From Paenibacillus monticola (GTDB lineage: Bacteria; Bacillota; Bacilli; Paenibacillales; Paenibacillaceae), in NCBI RefSeq assembly GCF_009664975.1, contig NZ_WJXB01000011.1:62001-126000 (forward strand): a stretch of 64,000 bases of DNA. Direction: 5' to 3'. Position numbers and translations under genes: made by a program. Numbering within the stretch: position 1 is the stretch's first letter; every line of letters begins with the position of its first letter. The notes under the pieces were generated by a model. It made no database searches and was not told where the DNA came from. It worked only from the letters and a program-made list of their open reading frames with translations. Shown piece by piece: positions 26,151 to 34,279 of the stretch.

Positions 26151-27185
26151 CTAAACGCCCTTGAACTGCTTTACAAAACTCATGTCGTTACTATAGAAAT
26201 GGCGGATGTCGTCTATGCCGTATTTAAGCATCGCGATCCGCTCAACGCCCATTCCGAAAGCGAAGCCGCTGAACTCGGCAGGATCATAGCCGCCCATTTC
26301 CAGTACATTGGGATGAACCATACCGGCGCCGAGGATTTCCAGCCAACCGCTTTGTTTACAAAGTCTGCAGCCGTCACCGCCGCATTTAAAGCAGCTTACA
26401 TCCACTTCAACGCTTGGTTCGGTGAACGGGAAAAAGCTGGGACGAAGACGGATGCCCGTATTGGCTCCGAACATCTCCTTAACGAATTGAAGCAGCGTTC
26501 CCTTCAGATCACTCATCCGAATATTACGGCCGATGACCAGTCCTTCAATTTGATGAAATTGGAAGGAGTGGGTAGCATCGTCATCATCACGACGGAATAC
26601 TTTACCCGGGCAGATGATTTTGACTGGTGCTTCCCCATTCATCGCCTGCATGGTACGAATCTGTACAGGAGAGGTTTGAGTGCGCATGAGCAGATCTTCC
26701 GTCAAATAAAAGGAATCCTGCATATCACGGGCCGGATGGTTTTTGGGCAGATTCAGTGCTTCAAAGTTATAATAATCCGTCTCCACCTCAGGACCTTCAG
26801 CAACTCGATAGCCCATACCAATAAAGATATCCTCGATCTCCTGCACGACTCTGGTTAGGGGATGAATCCCACCTTGCTGCAATTGGCGGCCAGGTAGGGT
26901 AACATCCACTTTCTCAGCCTGCAAGCGGTTCAAGGTCTCCTGTTGTTGAAAAACCTCCTGCTTCGCGCCAATAATCTCCTCAATCGCACTTCGCACCAGA
27001 TTCGCTACTTGTCCAATAACCGGACGTTCCTCGGCACTAAGACTTCCCATACCACGCAAAACCTCTGTCAGCTCACCCTTTTTACCTAGGTATTTCACTC
27101 GTAGATCATTCAATATCTGCGGATCTGTAACCTCCTGCAGCTTAGCCAACGCCTCATTCTTCAATGCTTCCAATTTCTCTTTCAT
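26151..27185 (-). CDS. pheS: Phenylalanyl-tRNA synthetase alpha subunit
   Basis: 344 residues from ATG at 27185, the same length as B. subtilis PheS; the longer open frame runs into the T-box leader and is not coding. N-terminal helical coiled coil (1-90) that binds tRNA, then the class II catalytic core with motif 2 (FHQIEGLVIG) and motif 3 (GFAFGMGVERIAML). Two CxxC pairs (CFKCGGDGCRLC) are present near residue 275. Works with PheT in the cytoplasm. Confidence 0.97.
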   Translation of the reverse strand: MKEKLEALKNEALAKLQEVTDPQILNDLRVKYLGKKGELTEVLRGMGSLSAEERPVIGQVANLVRSAIEEIIGAKQEVFQQQETLNRLQAEKVDVTLPGRQLQQGGIHPLTRVVQEIEDIFIGMGYRVAEGPEVETDYYNFEALNLPKNHPARDMQDSFYLTEDLLMRTQTSPVQIRTMQAMNGEAPVKIICPGKVFRRDDDDATHSFQFHQIEGLVIGRNIRMSDLKGTLLQFVKEMFGANTGIRLRPSFFPFTEPSVEVDVSCFKCGGDGCRLCKQSGWLEILGAGMVHPNVLEMGGYDPAEFSGFAFGMGVERIAMLKYGIDDIRHFYSNDMSFVKQFKGV

Positions 27186-27224
27186 GGCTGTGTACAGCCC
27201 CCTTATAATCATTGTCTGGTTCAA

Positions 27225-27500
27225 CAAAAAAAGGCCTTTCCTCCCGGTAAGGGACGAAAAGACCGTGGTACCACCCTTGTTAGACAGGCAACAAAACCCC
27301 ATCTTACTTTACACAGGAATAACGGTCTGCGGCCGATCTCCCCTACTCTTCTCCCAACAAGAAATCCTTGTCTGGAATTTAAGGGAACTGCTCCGGAGTG
27401 AAATTCTGCAGCTCTGTTACGTAGAAACGCTCTCAGTCATTGGCGTTTCCTCCCTGTAAGGCAGGCACTGCGTACTCTTCTCCATCACTGCATTTTGTAG
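27225..27500 (-). promoter_or_regulatory. T-box riboswitch leader of pheS (tRNA-Phe)
   Basis: On the minus strand the conserved T-box AAGGGTGGTACCACGG lies at about 27264-27279, followed by a terminator (GGTCTTTTCGTCCC paired with GGGAGGAAAGGCC) and TTTTTTT at 27225-27262. The upstream part carries the GGAGGAAACG-type Stem I conserved pieces. A UUC triplet at 27400-27402 is a plausible phenylalanine specifier. Uncharged tRNA-Phe would stabilise the antiterminator and switch on pheS. Confidence 0.88.
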
Positions 27501-27550
27501 TTTATTCTAATGTTCAGGCCTCTCCTTGGCTTAAGGAGATATGTCTATTT

Positions 27551-27579
27551 ATTATATGCAAAAATCAACGTTTTGACAA
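27551..27579 (-). promoter_or_regulatory. Sigma-A promoter of pheS
   Basis: TTGTCA (27574-27579) and TATAAT (27551-27556) with a 17-base spacer, immediately upstream of the T-box leader. Confidence 0.8.
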
Positions 27580-27706
27580 GCAAAGCAGATTTGGGCAAAT
27601 CTTTATCTTTATTTAAGCTTCTTTTAAGGTTCAGTGCCATTTATTGGACGAATTTTCAGCAAACTTTCAGCCAGATTTGATATTTTTCCTTTCTAAGAGG
27701 GCCTGA

Positions 27707-27738
27707 CTATCCATGCCCCACAAGGCAGTTTGGGATAG
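27707..27738 (+). other. Leader hairpin ahead of the exported-protein gene
   Basis: CTATCC / GGATAG with an inner TGCC / GGCA stem, 30 bases ahead of the ATG. The 27600-27706 stretch before it is AT-rich and holds no gene; no clear promoter was identified there. No known riboswitch class was recognised. Confidence 0.35.
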
Positions 27739-27767
27739 TAAAGGTTTTTATACAGGGAGGGAAATTC

Positions 27768-30326
27768 ATGCATAAACGAAGAAAGACGTATGCCATAGTC
27801 CTGCTAAGCACCGCAGTCCTTAGCCAAACTGTATCATACGGAGCATATGCAGCAACCGCGGGCACTTCGGCCGTCAAAGCAGCAACGACAACAACAGTAT
27901 CCACTCTGGACAAATTGGGCTCTATTTCACTTAAGAGCAACGTCAGCACTAAGCTGACCGATGTGAGTCTGTTTGCTCAGGATAGCGGCAACATACTTAC
28001 ATACACACTCACCTATTACAACGGCAATAGCAGCAGTGTAAATCTGATTGACTTCTTCTCCAAAGTGACTACAACAGGCGGTACTGTCATTCAAGGAAGT
28101 CCTATTACGGCCAGTTCGGCCATCAAGATAATAGCAGCAAATAGCAGTCAGTCTGTGACCTATTACGTAAATGTCGGCAAAGCAACCAAAGTGAACGGAG
28201 TGAAGATTTCTTTATACGGCTGGGATTTCAGCAGTGCAGATTATCAAAGAAAACTGGGGACTTTCGCAGTCCCGGCTACCTATTCATCAGCTGTTGCCAG
28301 AGGACAGAGCAAGAAGGTAACCCTGAGCAATCTGCCTATAACAACCAAAGCGGAAAGTCTGCAAATCTATAAATTTAACGGTAAGGTATACGCCAAAATA
28401 GGCGTCAGTCTCGCAAATCTCGGCACCAAAGTACTCAACGATACCGGTCTCAAGGGATATCTTGCTTCTTCTGGGGGTTCTGTATTTAATCTGACTCTTG
28501 ACGATTCCAGCAGCGGTTACAAAATACAGCCGCAAGAGAAAAAGACCCTTTATTATATAACGGAAATACCTTCCTATATGAAGACTGACAATATGGTATT
28601 GCTTTTTGCCCAAGAAGATTCCACCTTAAAAATAGATCTGCCTGTCGTTACCTATAAACTGCCTGCAGCGGCCAGTCCTAACCTCGTTGTAGCCGCTAAT
28701 GTAATCAAGAAGCTTACAATCAGTAGCAATACGGTTGATACGCAGTTAAAGAGCGCCAAGGTATATTCGAACGGCGATACGGCCAAATGGACCCTGCAAT
28801 TCCGAGTAAAAAACAGTGGTAATAAATCCGTAACCCTACCCGCCTATGAACTTGCGGTCAAGGCCGTTGAAGGATACAGCTTTCCGGTGGATGCCAAAGC
28901 TTTGGCCAGCCTGACGCTCAAACCGCTTGAAGAGAAGGTCGTTAATCTGAGTGTTGATATCCCCTTAAAGCTGAATCAGGGAACACTGCAATTGCAGCTG
29001 ACCGAACCCGCAGTTACCGACAAGATTATTTTTCCGACGGCTTACTACCAAATTCCTTACTCACTGCAGACGAACAATTTGTTGGCGACGGAATACACCG
29101 TGGAAAACAGTCATGGAACATTTGGCGTAACCTTTGATTCGATGCAGCGTTTGCCCTGGTCAGACGAAGATCAGATTGTGGCCAAACTCAGCATTCGCAA
29201 TATGAATTCCACTACTGAACAGCTTCCGGCGCTTACCGGTGTTATTAAGGCGGGAGAAAGCAATCTCAGCAGCACCACCCAAGTCGTCACCGCAGGCACT
29301 CAGACTATTCTGGGTCCGAATGAGAGCACTGATGTGTACGTTAAAGCCAATCTCCCTTATGACTTTGATTTCAATCAACTAAAGGTTGTTTTGCAGGAAA
29401 CTACCAATGATGCCACCACCGACTTCTTATCTTTAAGCACCACCCAGCTGGAGAACAGAGTTGAGCCAATAGAGGTAGGTGGCAGCTTCCATATTAATGT
29501 TGCTGGCAAAAAAGCCGTAGTTCTGGAACACCGGACGACAGTCTATAACGGCACAAGCTCGAATCTCATGTATACAGAACTGGAAATGGACAGCGAAGAG
29601 TCACGCAAATCGGATCAGGCACAGCTTGTCGCCTACTACAAAACTCCGGACAATCAGTATTATGAGGCTGAGGTCAATCAATCGGCTCTATCCACAAGCC
29701 CGAACGGGAAAAATCTGGTGACCGTCTGGAGCAAGCTACCGCTTGGTGTGGATACCTCCCAACTGGTACTTTATATCGGCGAAGGCGTATCCGAAGGCAA
29801 ATTAACAGCTCTTGGCGGCACATCGACCGGCTATATCAATACTGTAAGCTTGGCATTGAACAATGTAGCGGTTACTCCACAGACCAACCTGTTAAGCGTA
29901 GTATTGTATCCTTACACCCTCTCTTTTACAAGCGCAGTAGCCACCGTCACTGCAGGCAAAGATACTTTGAACACAGTCATCACCTACAATCTGTCTAAAA
30001 ACGATACTTACGAAGCCGGCACTTACGAGCACAAGCTTGTTATGGAACTCCTAGACCCACTCGGACAATCCATGGAGACAACACTCGTACTTGGAACGAA
30101 TTTGGCTGTCGGAAACTACAAGTCCTATTCAACAACTTTTAACAGCAATCTTTACAAAACACTGGGTGGAGGTACTATCCGTCTGAATCTGTACGACGAG
30201 TTCCAGGGGGAAAGAATTCTGCTGGGCACCCAAACTTATGTACTCACACACGAAGCAGCCACTAAGACAACAGTCAGCAACACAGATACGGATACAGACA
30301 CCAGCACGGATACCGATACGAATTAA
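27768..30326 (+). CDS. Large exported protein of unknown function, linked to a MacAB-type transporter
   Basis: 852 residues. A Sec signal peptide (basic HKRRK, hydrophobic core, cleavage near AYA-AT at about 29) is followed by beta-rich sequence with recurring Thr/Ser/Asn-rich strands, no catalytic motif and no cysteines that I noticed. The end is low-complexity (TDTDTDTSTDTDT). It contains several similar stretches of about 130 residues that may be Ig-like or CARDB-like modules, but I do not recognise a named family. GGAGGG precedes the ATG. The adaptor gene begins 52 bases later and the ATPase and permease follow, so it is probably a partner, substrate or surface component of that exporter. 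Confidence 0.8.
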   Translation: MHKRRKTYAIVLLSTAVLSQTVSYGAYAATAGTSAVKAATTTTVSTLDKLGSISLKSNVSTKLTDVSLFAQDSGNILTYTLTYYNGNSSSVNLIDFFSKVTTTGGTVIQGSPITASSAIKIIAANSSQSVTYYVNVGKATKVNGVKISLYGWDFSSADYQRKLGTFAVPATYSSAVARGQSKKVTLSNLPITTKAESLQIYKFNGKVYAKIGVSLANLGTKVLNDTGLKGYLASSGGSVFNLTLDDSSSGYKIQPQEKKTLYYITEIPSYMKTDNMVLLFAQEDSTLKIDLPVVTYKLPAAASPNLVVAANVIKKLTISSNTVDTQLKSAKVYSNGDTAKWTLQFRVKNSGNKSVTLPAYELAVKAVEGYSFPVDAKALASLTLKPLEEKVVNLSVDIPLKLNQGTLQLQLTEPAVTDKIIFPTAYYQIPYSLQTNNLLATEYTVENSHGTFGVTFDSMQRLPWSDEDQIVAKLSIRNMNSTTEQLPALTGVIKAGESNLSSTTQVVTAGTQTILGPNESTDVYVKANLPYDFDFNQLKVVLQETTNDATTDFLSLSTTQLENRVEPIEVGGSFHINVAGKKAVVLEHRTTVYNGTSSNLMYTELEMDSEESRKSDQAQLVAYYKTPDNQYYEAEVNQSALSTSPNGKNLVTVWSKLPLGVDTSQLVLYIGEGVSEGKLTALGGTSTGYINTVSLALNNVAVTPQTNLLSVVLYPYTLSFTSAVATVTAGKDTLNTVITYNLSKNDTYEAGTYEHKLVMELLDPLGQSMETTLVLGTNLAVGNYKSYSTTFNSNLYKTLGGGTIRLNLYDEFQGERILLGTQTYVLTHEAATKTTVSNTDTDTDTSTDTDTN

Positions 30327-30377
30327 AAGGCCCTGTTAAAATAATCAAGAAATCTGATAGATATGTGGAGGATAGAA

Positions 30378-31937
30378 ATGAAGAAGAAAAAAGTGTTGCT
30401 CTGGACGATTGGGGTAGTAGCTGTTGTAACGGCTGGACTGCTGGTGTATACGTTTCTTCCGGATAAAAATAGTCAGGCTGCTGAAGTACCCGTTAATACG
30501 GCTACAGTTACGAAAGGTGATATTGTTGTCAGTGTATCTGGAGCCGGATCCGTAACGGCTATCGAGACTAGCAAAGTTAAAACGAAGGATTCCGGAAAAG
30601 TAGCAGAGGTTCTTGTTGAACAAGGCGATGTCGTCAAGAAAGGTCAGACTCTAATCACCTTCAAAGGTGATGACCTAAGCGACAATCTTACACAAGAGAA
30701 AACCTCCCTTCAATCACTGCAGACTGATCTAGAGGATAAGCAGGATTCCTACAAGAAGCTGGCACAGGCCGGAGCTTCTGAGGATGATCTATCTACAGCC
30801 AAACGTTCGATTGAAAAAGCAAAAACAGATATCACAACCCAAATCGAAAAAATAGCCTCTGTAGAGGAAGATATGGTCCCTCCCGATGCGCTGACCGCTC
30901 CGATCGATGGAACTGTAACTGTAGTTAATATCGCCAGCGGCGAAAAAGCCATGGATGGCTCTGAGCTGATCGACATTACCGATTACGCCAACCTTAGCGT
31001 CATTGTGCAGGTTGATGAGTTGGACATTCCTACAGTAAAGGAAGGTATGCCAGCCACCATTACATTGGATGCCCTTCCAGATAATGAATTTAAGGGGACT
31101 GTCACCGATATTGCTGAGGAAGGTGTCACCACAAACGGTGTATCCCTTTTCGATGTTACAGTGGGTTTAACGACATCTGAAAGTGCCCGTGTAGGGATGT
31201 CCGCTGAAGTTTCCATCACAACAGCTGAGAAAAAAGATGTATTGCTCGTACCTATTGAAGCTGTTCTAGAAAGAAACGGCAAACACATTGTAGCCATACC
31301 AGTAGCAGCAGGAGCAGCTACCGGAACAACTGGAGCCGCAGGAGCTGCAACCGGTGAAGGTCAGGCACCTATGCCTAGCGGCGCACCTGGCGCTGCTGAA
31401 GGCGGGGTTATGCCTAGTGGTGCGCCTGGCGGGGTAATGCCTAGCGGTGCGCCTGGCGCTGCTGGTGGAACAGGTACACGCGGGACTGGTAGTGGAACAG
31501 GTTATGGTGGGACACGTACGCGAGGTACAGGCGGCGCATTTCCTAGCGGTGAACCTGGTGCTGCTGGCGGAACAGCTTCATCCACAGACAACAAGAGCCA
31601 ATGGGCAGGGGGCAGCAGCTCACAGTCAGGAGGAACTCGTGGCACTCCTAATCAGCAGATGGTCACTGTAGAAGTGGGCATTCATGATGAGAGCAGCATT
31701 GAAATTGTCAGTGGACTCAGTGAAGGGGACTCAGTCATTATTCCAACCGTAATCTCTACCAACACTGGCACAGCACCCACTGAAGTGCAAACCCCAGGAG
31801 GTATGGGCGGGTTTAGCGGTGGTACTGGCGGCGGGTTTAGCGGTGGTACTGGCGGCGGGTTTAGCGGTGGTACCGGCGGTGGCTTTAGTGGAGGTACCGG
31901 CGGTGGCGGTGGTTTTAGCGGAGGTGGCGGTAGATGA
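30378..31937 (+). CDS. MacA-like membrane fusion/adaptor protein with Gly-rich insertions
   Basis: 519 residues from ATG at 30378 (GGAGG six bases ahead). N-terminal TM helix (6-25), lipoyl half-motifs around a short helical hairpin (about 55-165; VEQGDVVKKGQTLITF, then TAPIDGTVTVVNI), beta-barrel (about 170-300). The membrane-proximal domain is interrupted by about 120 residues of low complexity with four PSGxPG copies, and resumes at MVTVEVGIHDESSIEIVSGLSEGDSV; a second Gly-rich tail with GGGFSGGT repeats ends the protein. In Gram-positives such adaptors (YknX-like) assist an ABC exporter. Its stop overlaps the ATPase start. Confidence 0.82.
   Translation: MKKKKVLLWTIGVVAVVTAGLLVYTFLPDKNSQAAEVPVNTATVTKGDIVVSVSGAGSVTAIETSKVKTKDSGKVAEVLVEQGDVVKKGQTLITFKGDDLSDNLTQEKTSLQSLQTDLEDKQDSYKKLAQAGASEDDLSTAKRSIEKAKTDITTQIEKIASVEEDMVPPDALTAPIDGTVTVVNIASGEKAMDGSELIDITDYANLSVIVQVDELDIPTVKEGMPATITLDALPDNEFKGTVTDIAEEGVTTNGVSLFDVTVGLTTSESARVGMSAEVSITTAEKKDVLLVPIEAVLERNGKHIVAIPVAAGAATGTTGAAGAATGEGQAPMPSGAPGAAEGGVMPSGAPGGVMPSGAPGAAGGTGTRGTGSGTGYGGTRTRGTGGAFPSGEPGAAGGTASSTDNKSQWAGGSSSQSGGTRGTPNQQMVTVEVGIHDESSIEIVSGLSEGDSVIIPTVISTNTGTAPTEVQTPGGMGGFSGGTGGGFSGGTGGGFSGGTGGGFSGGTGGGGGFSGGGGR
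31801..31935 (+). repeat. 24-base tandem repeats encoding GGGFSGGT
   Basis: Four near-identical units of 24 bases (GGCGGGTTTAGCGGTGGTAC type) followed by a degenerate one encode the glycine-rich C-terminus of the adaptor. Such repeats are prone to length variation. Confidence 0.85.
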
Positions 31938-32632
31938 GTGCTTCAGAACCGCTTATCCAAGTTAACAACATGACCCACGGTTACAAAATGGCTGGCGAGT
32001 CGATGACGGTACTGAAGGATTTGAGCTTTACGATTGATTTTGGCGAGTTCGTAGCTATCATAGGCCCTTCAGGTTCCGGTAAATCAACTCTGATGAACAT
32101 GCTCGGCTGCCTCGATATTTCTGATGAAGGAAGTTATCTTCTGGACGGACAAGAGGTCCGGAAGTTGTCCGACAATAAGCTCGCAGCGATCCGCAATGAG
32201 AAAATTGGATTTATCTTCCAAAGCTTTAACCTGCTGCCCAAGCTATCTGCTGCCGAGAATGTGGAGCTACCGCTCATTTATCGCGGTCTTTCCCACCGGG
32301 AGCGAAAACAACTGGCACATGAAGCTCTAGTTAAAGTAGGTCTGGAGGATAGAATGCACCATCGACCTTCCGAGCTTTCAGGTGGACAGCAGCAGCGTGT
32401 GGCAATAGCAAGGGCGATGGCGGGTTCTCCACCCATTCTGCTTGCCGATGAACCTACTGGGGCACTCGATACGCGGACCGGACATGAAGTCATGCAAATG
32501 ATTCAAGAATTGAACAAACAGGGTCACACCATCATCCTGATAACACATGACCTAGAAATTGCCAACCAAGCGAAGCGAATTATTCGTATACAGGACGGCA
32601 ACCTCGTTGAGGATCGGAGGAATGCTAGGTGA
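31934..32632 (+). CDS. MacB/LolD-type ABC exporter ATPase
   Basis: 232 residues. Walker A GPSGSGKST, Q-loop in FIFQSFNLLPKLSAAENV, signature LSGGQQQRVAIARAMAG, Walker B ILLADEPTGALD, and H-loop ITHDLE, all typical of the MacB/LolD/FtsE family. Begins inside the adaptor stop (ATGA), and its own stop overlaps the permease GTG. Energises the exporter from the cytoplasm. Confidence 0.93.
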   Translation: MSASEPLIQVNNMTHGYKMAGESMTVLKDLSFTIDFGEFVAIIGPSGSGKSTLMNMLGCLDISDEGSYLLDGQEVRKLSDNKLAAIRNEKIGFIFQSFNLLPKLSAAENVELPLIYRGLSHRERKQLAHEALVKVGLEDRMHHRPSELSGGQQQRVAIARAMAGSPPILLADEPTGALDTRTGHEVMQMIQELNKQGHTIILITHDLEIANQAKRIIRIQDGNLVEDRRNAR

Positions 32633-33801
32633 AATTGTATCAAAGTATGAGGATGGCGTTAAAGAGCATCAGCAGTAGTAAAGTAAGAGCTTTTCTAACG
32701 ATGCTGGGAATTATTATCGGTGTGTCGTCTGTCATCATACTCGTTTCTGTAGGCCAGGGTACTACTTCACAGATCACAGAGCAGTTAAACGGACTCGGCA
32801 CGAATCAGCTAACCGTGAACATTACGGGTCGTGGTGCAACAACCTCTCTTACCTATAAGGAGGCATTAGCGCTCGGGGATATTGAAGGTGTAGAGAATGT
32901 AGCCCCTGTGATCACCGGCAACGTTACAGCCAAGCATGATACTGATAATGTAAGTGTCTCTGTCGAGGGAATTACTCCCTCTTATGAAGATGTTAAGGAT
33001 TTTCACGTGCAAGCTGGACGCTTTCTGCTTGATATTGATACAGAATACCGGCAGAAGGTTGCTCTGATCGGATCAGGCACGGCGGAAGATTTATTCGGCA
33101 CGGATAGTCCTGTAGGACAAAAGATGCAGTTGAACGGAATCAGCTACAAAATAGTAGGTCTGCTCGAAACGAAAGGTTCCAGTCTTGGCGGTTCGAACGA
33201 TGATAAGATTCTAATCCCTATCTCCACAGCGGAACGTCAGTTACAGAGCAAAGGAGTTCGCTCCATCACGGTTGCTACAACTACTGCGGATACTGTAACT
33301 ACAGTCAAGGATAAGCTGGAAAGGTTACTGAATGTCAAATTCAATAATGCGGATAATGCCTTTACCGTATTTGACTCTCAGGAAATGTTGGAAACGGTGA
33401 ATTCCACTACGGACACACTTTCTATGGCCTTGGCTGGTATCGCAGGCATTTCCTTGTTCGTTGGCGGCATCGGAATCATGAATATCATGATTGTATCCGT
33501 CAATGAAAGAACCCGGGAAATCGGTATCCGCAAAGCCATCGGCGCCAAAAAATTCGATATTCTCGCCCAGTTCATGATCGAGTCCATCGTGCTCAGCGGC
33601 TTAGGCGGATTCATTGGAGTCGGGATCGGCGTTGGCGGCAGTTGGCTACTCGGAAAGTACTCTCCACTTACGGTATCCATTGCCTGGAATATGGTAGTTA
33701 TCTCTTTCATCTTTTCCTTGTTAATCGGTGTGATCTTCGGTATGATGCCAGCTAACAAAGCCGCGCGGTTACGTCCAATTCATGCCTTGCGCAACGAATA
33801 A
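32629..33801 (+). CDS. MacB-type ABC exporter permease
   Basis: 390 residues from a GTG with GGAGG upstream, overlapping the ATPase stop. TM1 (about 20-45), a large extracytoplasmic MacB_PCD domain (50-265), then three helices of the FtsX domain with the conserved NERTREIGIRKAIGAKKFDI loop after TM2. With the ATPase and adaptor it forms a mechanotransmission-type exporter (YknYZ-like) for peptides or toxic compounds; the substrate is unknown, and the large exported protein upstream is a candidate partner. Confidence 0.93.
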   Translation: MKLYQSMRMALKSISSSKVRAFLTMLGIIIGVSSVIILVSVGQGTTSQITEQLNGLGTNQLTVNITGRGATTSLTYKEALALGDIEGVENVAPVITGNVTAKHDTDNVSVSVEGITPSYEDVKDFHVQAGRFLLDIDTEYRQKVALIGSGTAEDLFGTDSPVGQKMQLNGISYKIVGLLETKGSSLGGSNDDKILIPISTAERQLQSKGVRSITVATTTADTVTTVKDKLERLLNVKFNNADNAFTVFDSQEMLETVNSTTDTLSMALAGIAGISLFVGGIGIMNIMIVSVNERTREIGIRKAIGAKKFDILAQFMIESIVLSGLGGFIGVGIGVGGSWLLGKYSPLTVSIAWNMVVISFIFSLLIGVIFGMMPANKAARLRPIHALRNE

Positions 33802-33838
33802 TCCCTGCAAATATAAGTAACAAAAGCCAGCAGTAATC

Positions 33839-33884
33839 CAAAAAGCTGTCCCCGGTCATCTTTATGACTACGGACAGCTTTTTT
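33839..33884 (+). terminator. Rho-independent terminator of the exporter operon
   Basis: AAAAGCTGTCC / GGACAGCTTTT with an inner GTCAT/ATGAC stem and a T-run; 38 bases past the permease stop. Confidence 0.9.
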
Positions 33885-34065
33885 ATATATCTAAGAGTGT
33901 ATCGTTTGCGGCAAGACTGGGTAATAGGACTCAAGGGTTTGAATATGATAGAGGCAATAGGACATACATAGTTGTTCAAAAATGCATCCGAATATCCATA
34001 TTTTCCAGATTAAAGTGGCATTTTCTAGTCCTTTTACGATATCATTATTATTATATGTCAGGTAA

Positions 34066-34095
34066 TTGCTCTAGATATGGGACGTCCTATATACT
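34066..34095 (+). promoter_or_regulatory. Candidate promoter of the PAS-GGDEF gene
   Basis: TTGCTC (34066-34071), 18 bases, TATACT (34090-34095). The remaining gene-free sequence 33885-34279 shows nothing else I can assign; the transcript would carry a leader of about 180 bases without a recognised riboswitch. Confidence 0.45.
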
Positions 34096-34279
34096 TGATA
34101 ATAAGAAACCACAGACTCACATATGATTGATGTAGTCTCCCTTGCCTTATCCCTGCTTGGAATGACTCACTTTAGTACGGATTCCCCATCTATTTGAATG
34201 CCACAGATAAATGGATTCCAAATGCTCATAGTTATATGCGATGAGATTGTCATACGTCTTATGCGGGGAGAGGATAACA

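Noticed and set aside
26106..26858. 250-codon plus-strand frame opposite pheS
   Set aside because: Antisense of a fully conserved essential gene.
31801..31935. Regularly spaced repeats, considered as CRISPR
   Set aside because: The units abut without spacers and encode an in-frame glycine-rich protein tail.
33752..33979. 75-codon minus-strand frame behind the exporter operon
   Set aside because: It runs through the rho-independent terminator and the end of the permease gene, without a ribosome site.
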